This document shows, in pieces, positions 34,080 through 41,866 of a stretch of DNA of 64,000 bases. The DNA lies in NCBI RefSeq assembly GCF_017355405.1, contig NZ_CP061177.1, forward strand, positions 124,001 to 188,000. Reading direction: 5' to 3'. The notes beneath the pieces are model-generated. The model saw nothing but the letters and a program-made list of their open reading frames with translations, was not told the origin of the DNA and did not search any database. Source of the DNA: Roseomonas haemaphysalidis. Lineage in GTDB: Bacteria > Pseudomonadota > Alphaproteobacteria > Acetobacterales > Acetobacteraceae. The position numbers were made by a program, and so were the translations under genes. The first letter of the stretch is position 1. Every line of letters begins with the position of its first letter.

Positions 34080-34757
34080 ATGTCCGTCTTCCGCCGCCGC
34101 CGCGAAGAGCCCACCCCCGCCGCCGCTCCCGGCCTGCCCGAGGGCGACGTGCCGACCACCATGCCGGTGGCCCGCGACCCGGACCTCGCCGTTCCCCCCT
34201 TCCGCCCCGCGCCGAGCCCAGCGCTGGCCCCGCATTCCAAGGATGCCGACATGAACATGCCGCAGAAGCCCGGCCAGCCCGGCATGGGCGTGCCGCCCCG
34301 CCCGATGCCGATGGCCGGCACCGGCCCGCTGATCACGCCCGGCGGCGGCGCCCGCCCGGCCCCCGCGCCGGAGCGGCGCTCCATGGTCGTGGGCAAGGGC
34401 ATCAGCCTGCAGGGCACCGTGACGGACGCCGAGCGGCTGGTGGTCGAGGGCACGGTGGAAAGCCAGATGATGCACGCGGCCGAGCTGATGATCAGCCATT
34501 CCGGCGTGTTCAAGGGCGAGGTCGAGGTGGATGACGCCGAGGTCGCCGGCATCTTCGACGGCACGCTGACGGTGCGCGGCAACCTGATCATCCGCGCCAC
34601 GGGCAAGGTGATGGGCAACGCCCGCTGCCGCCGCCTGCAGGTGGAGGAAGGCGGCCAGGTGTCCGGCCGCATGGAGATGCTGGGCGACGCCGCCCCCGCT
34701 CCCGCGCCGCGCCCGGCCATGCCGGTCGGCTCGTCGGACGTCGAACCGCTGGAATGA
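34080..34757 (+). CDS. Bactofilin family cytoskeletal protein
   Basis: A 225-aa bactofilin. The beta-helical DUF583 core occupies about residues 100-205 (VVGKGISLQGTVTDAERLVV, EGTVESQMMHAAELMISHSG, GKVMGNARCRRLQVEEGGQV). It is flanked by a long Pro-rich N-terminal tail and a short C-terminal tail ending SDVEPLE. Bactofilins polymerise without nucleotide and localise wall enzymes or surface appendages. The N-terminal tail of about 95 residues is longer than in BacA. The ribosome-binding site AAAGGGGGAAACC is strong. A classic terminator follows at 34781. Confidence 0.9.
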   Translation: MSVFRRRREEPTPAAAPGLPEGDVPTTMPVARDPDLAVPPFRPAPSPALAPHSKDADMNMPQKPGQPGMGVPPRPMPMAGTGPLITPGGGARPAPAPERRSMVVGKGISLQGTVTDAERLVVEGTVESQMMHAAELMISHSGVFKGEVEVDDAEVAGIFDGTLTVRGNLIIRATGKVMGNARCRRLQVEEGGQVSGRMEMLGDAAPAPAPRPAMPVGSSDVEPLE

Positions 34758-34780
34758 GCCGGGCCGTGCCGGCCTGACGG

Positions 34781-34813
34781 GGGCGGGCCGGGAACACCGG
34801 CCCGCCCTTTTTT
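34781..34813 (+). terminator. Rho-independent terminator after the bactofilin gene
   Basis: An 11-bp perfect stem, GGGCGGGCCGG (34781-34791) with CCGGCCCGCCC (34797-34807), around a 5-base loop and followed by TTTTTT (34808-34813). It ends the bactofilin transcript 24 bases after the stop codon. It is the clearest terminator in the window. Confidence 0.92.
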
Positions 34814-34856
34814 CGTTCCGCTTTCCTCGGCCGCGGCGGGGCGCTATCCCGCCCGC

Positions 34857-35336
34857 ATGCCGCCCCTGTTCCGCCCGATCCGCGCTGGCCTGGCCGCGCT
34901 GCCGCTGGCCCTGCTGGCCGCCTGCGGCGGCGAGCCCGTGCTGGACCGCCAGGCGGTGCTGGACGAGGTGCTGGCCAACTACCGTGCCAACCTGGCCGGC
35001 ATGCAGCCGCTGGACGCCCCCCCGGTGGCCGAGGCCGCCGCCGGCACCGCCGCCATGCCCGCCCTGGCGGGCGCGCCCACCCAGGCGCAGCAGCTGCTGG
35101 GCCAGCCCCCCGCCGTGCTGCGCCGCCTGCTGGGCGAGCCGCGGCTGCGCCGGCGGGAAGGCGAGGCCGAGATCTGGCTGTACCAGAGCCCGTTCTGCCA
35201 CCTGGACGTGATGCTGTACGGCGATGCCGGCGGCGCGGACCTGCGCGTCACCTACGCCACCGCCCGCGCCGCCGGGGCCGAGCGGCGGACCGAGGCGGCG
35301 TGCCTGCGGGAGCTGGCCGCGCAGCACGGGGCGTAG
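34857..35336 (+). CDS. Putative lipoprotein, 159 aa
   Basis: A small exported protein with a lipoprotein signal: positive start (MPPLFRPIR), hydrophobic core and lipobox LLAACGG, giving Cys22 as the lipidated residue. The mature part begins GEPVLDRQAVLDEVLANYRA, then has an Ala/Pro-rich linker and a domain containing LRRLLGEPRLRRREGEAEIW and YQSPFCHLDVMLYG. This is the pattern of short outer-membrane or periplasmic lipoproteins of unknown function. It follows the terminator and likely has its own promoter. Confidence 0.78.
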   Translation: MPPLFRPIRAGLAALPLALLAACGGEPVLDRQAVLDEVLANYRANLAGMQPLDAPPVAEAAAGTAAMPALAGAPTQAQQLLGQPPAVLRRLLGEPRLRRREGEAEIWLYQSPFCHLDVMLYGDAGGADLRVTYATARAAGAERRTEAACLRELAAQHGA

Positions 35337-35474
35337 CGGCGCGCATGGCCGCCCGCCCCTGCGCGGGCCGTGGCGGTGCCGAAAGCCCTTTGGCCGCGCA
35401 TGCCGGCGGGCATCGTGCCAGGATGCGGGGACAGGCCGCGACAGACGGCCGGCCGAGGACAGGAGACACCCGCC

Positions 35475-36449
35475 ATGTTCACCCACCACCCCACCCGGCG
35501 CGCCGCGCTGGGTTTGCTGGGCGGCGCCGCGCTGGCCGCCCCCGCCCGCGCCGCCGGCTGGCCGGCCGAGCGGCCGATCCTGGCCATCGTGCCGTTTCCC
35601 GCCGGCGGCGGCGTGGACGTCATGACCCGCGTGCTGCTGCAGCATGTGCCGCGCCACTTGCCGGGCGCGCGCTTCGTGGTGGAAAACCGCGCCGGCGCCG
35701 CCGGGCAGCTGGGCTTCGAGGCGATCTTCCGCGCCGATCCGGACGGCTACACCATCGGCGCCATCACCACGCCGGCGATCAACACCATCGCCATCGAGCG
35801 CAGGCCGCAATACCGGCTGGACGGCTTCGCCTATCTGGCCAACGTGGTGGACGACCCGGGCGGGCTGTTCGTGCGCCCCGATTCGCCGTTGCGCACGCTG
35901 GCCGACCTCAAGGCGGCGGCGCTGCGCGATCCCGGCGCCCTGGCCTATGGCACCGCCGGCATCGGCTCGGACGACCACCTGCTGGGGATGGCCTTCGAGC
36001 AGGCGGCGGGGGTGAAGCTGTCGCACGTGCCCTACAGCGGCACGCCGCCCATCATCACCGACCTGCTGGGCGGGCGGCTGGCCGTCGGCTCGCTGAACAT
36101 GGGCGAAGGGCTGCCCATGCTGCGCGAAGGCAGGGCCCGCGCCCTGGCGCAGGGCGGCACCGCGCGCTGGAGCGGCACGCCGGACGTGCCGACCTTCGGG
36201 GAACAGGGGGTGGCCGTCACCGGCGGCTCCGCGCGCGGGCTGGTGGCGCCGCCGGGCCTGCCGCAGGCGGTGCGCGAGCAGCTGTCCGCCGCCATCGGCG
36301 CGGCGCTGGCCGACCCCGCGTTTCTGGCCGAGGCCGGCAAGCTGAACCTGCCGCTGAACCCGCTGGTGGGCGACAGCTACAGCCGCTTCGTGATGGCCAA
36401 CGACGCGGAAGCGCAGGCGCTGTGGCAAAGGCGCCCCTGGCGGGAATAG
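35475..36449 (+). CDS. Bug family periplasmic substrate-binding protein, second orphan
   Basis: A 324-aa Bug/TctC-type receptor. The signal contains a twin arginine (TRRAALGLLGGAALAAPARA), followed by PILAIVPFPAGGGVDVMTRV, the ARFVVENRAGAAGQLGFEAI block, and HVPYSGTPPIITDLLGGRLA. ATG 35475 follows AGGAGACACCCGCC, a good ribosome-binding site. It differs clearly from the Bug protein at 30.8-31.8 kb, so the two probably bind different ligands. No membrane partner genes are nearby. Its stop is followed by about 190 bp of regulatory DNA of the secretion operon. Confidence 0.92.
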   Translation: MFTHHPTRRAALGLLGGAALAAPARAAGWPAERPILAIVPFPAGGGVDVMTRVLLQHVPRHLPGARFVVENRAGAAGQLGFEAIFRADPDGYTIGAITTPAINTIAIERRPQYRLDGFAYLANVVDDPGGLFVRPDSPLRTLADLKAAALRDPGALAYGTAGIGSDDHLLGMAFEQAAGVKLSHVPYSGTPPIITDLLGGRLAVGSLNMGEGLPMLREGRARALAQGGTARWSGTPDVPTFGEQGVAVTGGSARGLVAPPGLPQAVREQLSAAIGAALADPAFLAEAGKLNLPLNPLVGDSYSRFVMANDAEAQALWQRRPWRE

Positions 36450-36605
36450 GCACCCGGGCCAAAAAATTACCGTGGGGCGGCGGGGCATTCTTGTGCCCTG
36501 CGCATGCCATGACCGGGGGATGCGGAAAAACCTTCCTTCTGCGTAATTTCCGCCGAACCGTGCCCCAGAGCACTTCATCAAATCTTAAGCCTGCCGATTC
36601 TTTAA

Positions 36606-36631
36606 CTCCCGCCTGACACAGCGGCGGGAGG
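36606..36631 (+). promoter_or_regulatory. Hairpin sequestering the Shine-Dalgarno of the secretion operon
   Basis: A perfect 8-bp stem: CTCCCGCC (36606-36613) with GGCGGGAG (36623-36630), with a 9-base loop. The ribosome-binding site GGGAGG (36626-36631) of the gene starting at 36638 lies almost entirely in its 3' strand. Translation of the first ABC gene, and by coupling the next two, could depend on opening this stem. The upstream 36450-36605 is AT-rich and presumably holds the promoter. Confidence 0.55.
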
Positions 36632-36637
36632 CCGGAC

Positions 36638-38332
36638 ATGTTTGACGCGCTGCCCTCGCCCACCCGTGGCGCGCCCTGGCTGACCCGGCCGGTGGGCGCC
36701 ATGGCGCGGTGCTTCGGCTGGACGTTCCTGCCGCCGGTGCTGCTGGCGACGCTGCTGGTGACGCTGCTGGCGCTGGCCCTGCCCATCATGCTGCTGCAGA
36801 TCTACGACCGCGTGCTGCCCAATGCCGCCGGCGGCACGCTGCTGGTGCTGGCACTGGCCGTCGCCGGCGCCATTCTGGCGGAAGCGGCGCTGCGCCACGT
36901 GCGCGGCCGCATCCTGGCGCGCGTCGCCGCCACGTCCGAGGCGCAAACCCACCGCCAAGCCATGCAGCGGCTGCTGCAGGCGCCGCTGGCGGACCTGGAA
37001 GCCCACGGCAACGGTTACTACGCCGAGCGGCTGTCGGCGATCGGCACGCTGCGCGAGGCCTGGTCGGGCCCGGCGCTGCAGGCCATGCTCGATCTGCCTT
37101 TCGCGCTGCTTTACCTGCTGGGCATGTGGTTTCTGGCCGGCCCGCTGGTGCTGGTGCCGCTGGCGCTGCTGTGCGGCATCGCGCTGCTGGCGGTGCTGAC
37201 CGGGCGGCGGGTGCGGCGCGCCGCGCATGCCCTGGCGATGGCCGAGGAGCGCCGCTTCAACTTCCTGTTCGACACGCTGCACGGCATCAACGCCATGAAA
37301 ATCCTGGGCGCCGAGCCGCTGCTGGAACGGCGCTACGACCGGCTGCAAAGCGGCTCGGCCGAGCTGCGCCGGGCGCTGGGCCTGGCCACCGCCGCCGGGC
37401 AGGAAGGCGGGCTGCTGCTGGCGCAGCTGGCCACCGTGGGCGTTGCCAGCCTGGGCGCGATGATGGTGCTGGACGGGCAGCTCAGCGTCGGCGGGCTGGG
37501 CGCCTGCACCATGCTGGTGGGGCGCACCATGCAGCCGCTGCTGGGTGGCATCGCCTTGTGGTCCCGGCTGCAGTCGCTGGCCGAAAGCCGCCACCGCGTG
37601 GCCGAGATCGGCACCCTGCCGCAGGAGCGCCGGCCCGACCGCCCGCCGCTGCGGGTGGCCGAGGGGCGGCTGGCGCTGCGCGGCGTCGGCTTTCGCACGC
37701 CGGGGCACGACGTGCCGCTGCTGGACGGTGCCAGCCTGGACACGCGGCCGGGCGAGCTGGTGGGCATCACCGGCGCCAACGGCACCGGCCGCTCCACCCT
37801 GCTGCGGCTGATGGCCGGCGACCTGCAGCCCACCGCCGGGCAGGTCTGCATCGACGACCAGGACCTGGCGGCGGCGGACTTGGGCGAGGCGCGCCGCCGC
37901 GTGGCGCTGGTGCCGCCCGATGTCGCGCTGGTGCGCGGCACGCTGCTGCAGAACCTGACGCTGCACCAGCCGCGGATGGAGGCCGCCGCGCTGCGCCTGG
38001 CCACCGAGCTGGGGCTGGACCAGGTGGCCACCGGGCTGCCGGGCGGCTGGCACACACCGGTGGGCATCGCCGCCATGCCGCTGTCGCGCGGGGCGGTGCA
38101 GCGCATCGGCATCGTGCGCGCGCTGGTGGAAGCGCCGCGCATCCTGCTGCTGGATGACATCACCACGCAGATCGACGCGGATGGCGACCTGCGGCTGTCG
38201 CGGCTGCTGGCCGGGCTGCGCGGCCGGGTGACGGTGGTGATCGTGACGCACCGCCGTTCCATCCTGTCCGCCGCCGACCGCGTGCTGGAAATTCGCGCCG
38301 GCCTGCTGCGGCCGGCGGAGCCGCAGGCATGA
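36638..38332 (+). CDS. Type I secretion ABC half-transporter with degenerate ATPase
   Basis: A 564-aa membrane-plus-ATPase exporter half of the PrtD/HlyB type without a C39 domain. Five to six helices (for example FLPPVLLATLLVTLLALALP) precede the ATPase domain from about 350. The Walker A is GANGTGRST at 379-387, with the invariant Lys replaced by Arg385. The Q-loop Gln is Pro (VPPD). Walker B ends LLLDD, so the catalytic Glu is Asp507. The signature is LSRGAVQR at 482-489, nearly normal. It therefore looks unable to hydrolyse at its own Walker site but able to complete a site with its partner. ATG overlaps at the 3' end join it to the next gene. Confidence 0.92.
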   Translation: MFDALPSPTRGAPWLTRPVGAMARCFGWTFLPPVLLATLLVTLLALALPIMLLQIYDRVLPNAAGGTLLVLALAVAGAILAEAALRHVRGRILARVAATSEAQTHRQAMQRLLQAPLADLEAHGNGYYAERLSAIGTLREAWSGPALQAMLDLPFALLYLLGMWFLAGPLVLVPLALLCGIALLAVLTGRRVRRAAHALAMAEERRFNFLFDTLHGINAMKILGAEPLLERRYDRLQSGSAELRRALGLATAAGQEGGLLLAQLATVGVASLGAMMVLDGQLSVGGLGACTMLVGRTMQPLLGGIALWSRLQSLAESRHRVAEIGTLPQERRPDRPPLRVAEGRLALRGVGFRTPGHDVPLLDGASLDTRPGELVGITGANGTGRSTLLRLMAGDLQPTAGQVCIDDQDLAAADLGEARRRVALVPPDVALVRGTLLQNLTLHQPRMEAAALRLATELGLDQVATGLPGGWHTPVGIAAMPLSRGAVQRIGIVRALVEAPRILLLDDITTQIDADGDLRLSRLLAGLRGRVTVVIVTHRRSILSAADRVLEIRAGLLRPAEPQA

Positions 38333-40488
38333 GGCCCCCCGCCGCCCCCGGCCATGATGACGGCGAGGACGACCGCCGCCGCCTGGTGGCGTTGCCGGAC
38401 ACGCTGCTGGCGCCGTCCGACCTGGCGCGCTGCCTGCCCTTGCTGCTGTGGCTGCTCGATTGGCGCGGCGGCGAGGACGACCTGCTGGCGGCGCTGCCGC
38501 ATGCCAAGCCCGAAATCGACCTGACCGACCTGCGCAACAGCCTGGCGGTGCTGGGCTTTCCCACCCGGCTGCACCGGCTGCGGGGGGGCCGGGCACCGGC
38601 GGAGCTGCTGCCCGCCATGCTGCTGGCGCCCGGCCGCCCGGCGGCGGTGCTGTATGCCGACGAGCAGGGCCGGCTGCTGCGTGCCGAGCCGGGCGGCGGT
38701 GCCGCGCCCTGCCCGCCTTCCGCGCTGCGCGGCCTGCTGCTGTGCTGCGCCCCGCCCCTGGCGGCGCGGCCGCGCCAGGGCTGGTTCGCCGGCGTGGCGC
38801 GGCGCTTCCACGGCGACCTGCCGGCGCTGCTCGGCGTCAGCGGGCTGATGGCGGTGCTGGGGCTGGCGGTGCCGGCCTTCGCCATGGCGGTGTTCGACAC
38901 CATCATCGCCGGCCACAGCCCCGCCACGCTGCCCATGCTGGCGCTGGGCGTGACTGGCGCGGTGCTGGGCGAGGCCGCCTTTCGCAGCCTGCGCCAGCGC
39001 GCCCTGCTGCGCATCGGCGAGCGGCTGGACCGGCTGGTGTCGGGCGCCGTGTTCACGCAGCTGATGTCCTTGCCCACCGCTCTGGTGGAACGCGCCGGCA
39101 CCGCGTCCCAGGTGTCGCGGCTGCGCGACTTCGCGGCGATCCGCGAGTTCCTGACCGGCGCCTTCGCCGTGGCGGTGCTGGACCTGCCGTTCACGCTGGT
39201 GGTGCTGGCGCTGATGCTGGCGCTGGGCGGCTGGATCGCGCTGGTGCCGGTGGGCACGGTTTGCGCCTTCGGCCTGTTGTTTCTGCTGACCCGCGCGCCG
39301 CTGCGGCTGGCCATCGCGGATGCTGCCCGCGCCAGCCAGGCGCGCGAGGCGCTGGCGGTGGAGGCGCTGGAAGCCGCCCGCACCTTGAAGCTCGCCGGTG
39401 CCGAAGGGCGCTGGGTGGAACGCTACGCCGCCGCGGCCGCCGCGGCCGCCGTGGCCTCGGCCCATGCCGCCACGCTGTCGGGCGCGGTGCTGCTGGCGTC
39501 GCAGGCCATTGTCACGCTGTCCGGGCTGGCCGCCGTGGTCACCGGCGTCCTGGCGGTGTTCGGCGGGGCCATGACCGCGGGCGCGCTGATCGCCGGCATG
39601 ATGCTGATCTGGCGCGTGCTGGGGCCGCTGCAAACCGGCTTCACCATGCTGAGCCGCTGGGAGCAGACCCAGGCCTCCATCCGCCAGGTGGACCAGTTGA
39701 TGGCGCTGGAAAGCGAGCGGCCGGACCCGCTGGACGCGCGCATGGCGCCGCCCGAGCGGGGCGAGATCGTGTTCCATCGCGTCACTCTGCGCTACCTCGC
39801 GCAGGCCGAGCCGGTGCTGGCCGGCGCCAGCGTGTCCATCCGCCCGGGCGAGGTGGTGGCGGTGGTGGGTGGCGAGGGCGCGGGCAAGTCCAGCCTGCTG
39901 CTGCTGGTGGCCGGGCTGTACCGGCCGCAGGGCGGCGTGGTGCGGATCGACGGCCACGACGTGCGCGCCTTCGACCCGGCGGTGCTCCGGCGCAACATCG
40001 GCTGGGTGCCGCAAAAGCCCGAGCTGCTGTACGGCACCGTGGCACAGAACCTGCGGCTGGCGCATCCCACCGCGTCCGACAGCGTGCTGCGGCGCGCCGC
40101 CGCGGAAGCCGGCGTGCTGGCGGCGATCGAGGCCCTGCCGCAGGGCTTCGACACCCGCGTGGGCGACAATCGCAGCGGCAGCCTGCCGCGTTCCATCCTT
40201 TTGCGGATCGCCCTGGCGGCCGCGCTGCTGCGCGACGCGCCCATCCTGCTGCTGGATGAGCCGGTGGCCGGGCTGGACGATGCCTGCGCGCAGGCCTTCA
40301 CCGACGTGATCGCCAGCCGGCGCGGCCGCTGCACCATCCTGATGGCCACCCACCGCCCCAGCCACGTGAAGCTGGCCGACCGCGTGCTGCGCGTGCGCGA
40401 CGGCCAGCTGGAGGAGCTGGCGCGCCCCGCCGCCGGCGCCGCCCCGCAGCGCACCCCCGTATTCAGCCCTTCTGGAGCCGGCCGATGA
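38329..40488 (+). CDS. Type I secretion ABC half-transporter with C39-like N-terminus
   Basis: A 719-aa exporter half. Residues 1-150 resemble the inactive C39-peptidase-like domain of LapB/HlyB transporters (PHAKPEIDLTDLRNSLAVLG; no catalytic Cys recognised). Six helices follow. The ATPase has a canonical Walker A GGEGAGKSS (Lys520), Q-loop WVPQKPELLYG, Walker B LLLDEP (Glu644) and switch His in ATHRP. Its signature is degraded to SGSLPRS at 616-622 where LSGGQ is expected. It is thus the mirror image of the upstream half: good Walker motifs, poor signature. It overlaps both neighbours by ATGA. Confidence 0.93.
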   Translation: MRPPAAPGHDDGEDDRRRLVALPDTLLAPSDLARCLPLLLWLLDWRGGEDDLLAALPHAKPEIDLTDLRNSLAVLGFPTRLHRLRGGRAPAELLPAMLLAPGRPAAVLYADEQGRLLRAEPGGGAAPCPPSALRGLLLCCAPPLAARPRQGWFAGVARRFHGDLPALLGVSGLMAVLGLAVPAFAMAVFDTIIAGHSPATLPMLALGVTGAVLGEAAFRSLRQRALLRIGERLDRLVSGAVFTQLMSLPTALVERAGTASQVSRLRDFAAIREFLTGAFAVAVLDLPFTLVVLALMLALGGWIALVPVGTVCAFGLLFLLTRAPLRLAIADAARASQAREALAVEALEAARTLKLAGAEGRWVERYAAAAAAAAVASAHAATLSGAVLLASQAIVTLSGLAAVVTGVLAVFGGAMTAGALIAGMMLIWRVLGPLQTGFTMLSRWEQTQASIRQVDQLMALESERPDPLDARMAPPERGEIVFHRVTLRYLAQAEPVLAGASVSIRPGEVVAVVGGEGAGKSSLLLLVAGLYRPQGGVVRIDGHDVRAFDPAVLRRNIGWVPQKPELLYGTVAQNLRLAHPTASDSVLRRAAAEAGVLAAIEALPQGFDTRVGDNRSGSLPRSILLRIALAAALLRDAPILLLDEPVAGLDDACAQAFTDVIASRRGRCTILMATHRPSHVKLADRVLRVRDGQLEELARPAAGAAPQRTPVFSPSGAGR

Positions 40489-41855
40489 ACATGTCCGTGC
40501 CGCCCGGGGCGCTGCGGCCCGAGCCGCCGCCGCCCCTGCCCGAGCTGCCGCGCGCCAGCCGCCTGCAGCGCCCCGACAGCCACGTGCTGGCGCTGGAGGA
40601 GGTGCGGGTGCAGGGGCTGGAGCGCGCGGTCGTGGTGGGCGCCGCGGTGCTGGTGGCGCTGGCCATCGGCTGGGCCACCGTGACGCGCGTGCCGGAAGTG
40701 GCGGTGGGGCTGGGTGACATCGCCCCCGCCGCCGCGCCCGCGCCGGTGCAGCACCTGGAAGGCGGCATCGTCGCCGCCGTGCTGGTGGAGGAGGGCGAGG
40801 GCGTGGACGCCGGGCAGCCGCTGGTGCGGCTGAACGACGTGGCGGTGCTGGCCGAGCTGTCGCAGGCCCGCACCCGCCTGGAGTCGCAGCTGTTGCAGGC
40901 CCAGCGCCTGGCCGCCGCCGCCGAGGGCGATGCCCGTGGCATGCCGCGCCTGCCCGCCGGCACGCAGCAGGCGCCGCAGCGCGCCGCGCTGGAAGCCAAG
41001 CTGCGCGCCCTGGCCGACCGGCGCGGCGTTCTGCGCGAGCAGGTGGCGCAGCGGCGGGCGGAGCTGGCGACGCTGGCGGCCTCGGCCGCCGCCGTGGCGG
41101 CGCAGGTGGCGCTGCACCAGCGCGAGCTGGCGGTGCGCGAAGGGCTGGCGCGCGACGGGCTGACCACCCGGCTGGCGGTGCTGGAAGCCCGGCGCCTGCT
41201 GATGGGCGCGCAGGCCGAGCGCGACCGCCTGGTGGGCCAGGGCGATGCCGCCCGCCGGGCCCTGGCGGAAGCCGAGGCACGCGTCACGGAGCTGCAATCC
41301 GCCGCCGCCGACGAGGCGCGCGGTGAAGCCGCCCGGGTGGCGCTGGAGATCGCCGAAAGCACCGAGGTGGTGGCCCGGCTGGACGAGCGGGCGGCCCGCG
41401 CCGTGCTGCGCGCGCCGATCGGCGGCGTGGTGCGTGGCCTGGCGGTGCACCGTCCCGGCGCCGTGCTGCAGCCCGGCGCGCTGGTGGCCGAGATCATGCC
41501 GCTTGACGCTTCCCTGGTGGCCGACGTGCGGCTGGCGCCGCGCGACATCGGCTTTATCGCGCCCGGGCAGGAGGTGCACGTCAAGGTGCAGGCCTTCGAC
41601 TACGCCCGCTTTGGCGCGGTGGCCGGGCGGGTGGAGCGGATCTCCGCCGGCACTTTCTTCGACGAGCAGCGGCAGCCGCATTACCGCGCGCGCATCGCGC
41701 TGGACCAGCAGCATGTCGGCCACGACCCGCGCCACGCGCGGCTGGCCGCCGGCATGACCGTCCAGGCGGACATCACCACAGGTACCAAGACGGTGCTGCA
41801 GTACCTGCTGAAGCCGATCTATTCGGCGGTGGCAGCCTCCTTCCACGAGCGCTGA
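40485..41855 (+). CDS. HlyD family periplasmic adaptor of type I secretion
   Basis: A 456-aa membrane fusion protein. A cytosolic Pro-rich tail (1-45) precedes one transmembrane helix (48-66, VVVGAAVLVALAIGWATV). Next come the lipoyl half-motif PVQHLEGGIVAAVLVEEGEG, long coiled-coil helices (about 115-290), and the second lipoyl half VLRAPIGGVVRGLAVHRPGA. The beta-barrel region ending FHER is typical of PrtE/LapC-type adaptors. It links the inner-membrane ABC pair to a TolC-like outer-membrane channel, which is not encoded in the window. It starts inside the stop of the second ABC gene, and the giant passenger follows 11 bp later. Confidence 0.95.
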   Translation: MNMSVPPGALRPEPPPPLPELPRASRLQRPDSHVLALEEVRVQGLERAVVVGAAVLVALAIGWATVTRVPEVAVGLGDIAPAAAPAPVQHLEGGIVAAVLVEEGEGVDAGQPLVRLNDVAVLAELSQARTRLESQLLQAQRLAAAAEGDARGMPRLPAGTQQAPQRAALEAKLRALADRRGVLREQVAQRRAELATLAASAAAVAAQVALHQRELAVREGLARDGLTTRLAVLEARRLLMGAQAERDRLVGQGDAARRALAEAEARVTELQSAAADEARGEAARVALEIAESTEVVARLDERAARAVLRAPIGGVVRGLAVHRPGAVLQPGALVAEIMPLDASLVADVRLAPRDIGFIAPGQEVHVKVQAFDYARFGAVAGRVERISAGTFFDEQRQPHYRARIALDQQHVGHDPRHARLAAGMTVQADITTGTKTVLQYLLKPIYSAVAASFHER

Positions 41856-41866
41856 AAGCACGCCCC

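Noticed and set aside
33054..36581. A long minus-strand frame across the PfkB kinase, bactofilin and Bug genes
   Set aside because: It covers several well-identified genes on the other strand or in another frame, and its sequence is Arg/Gly/Ala-rich without motifs.
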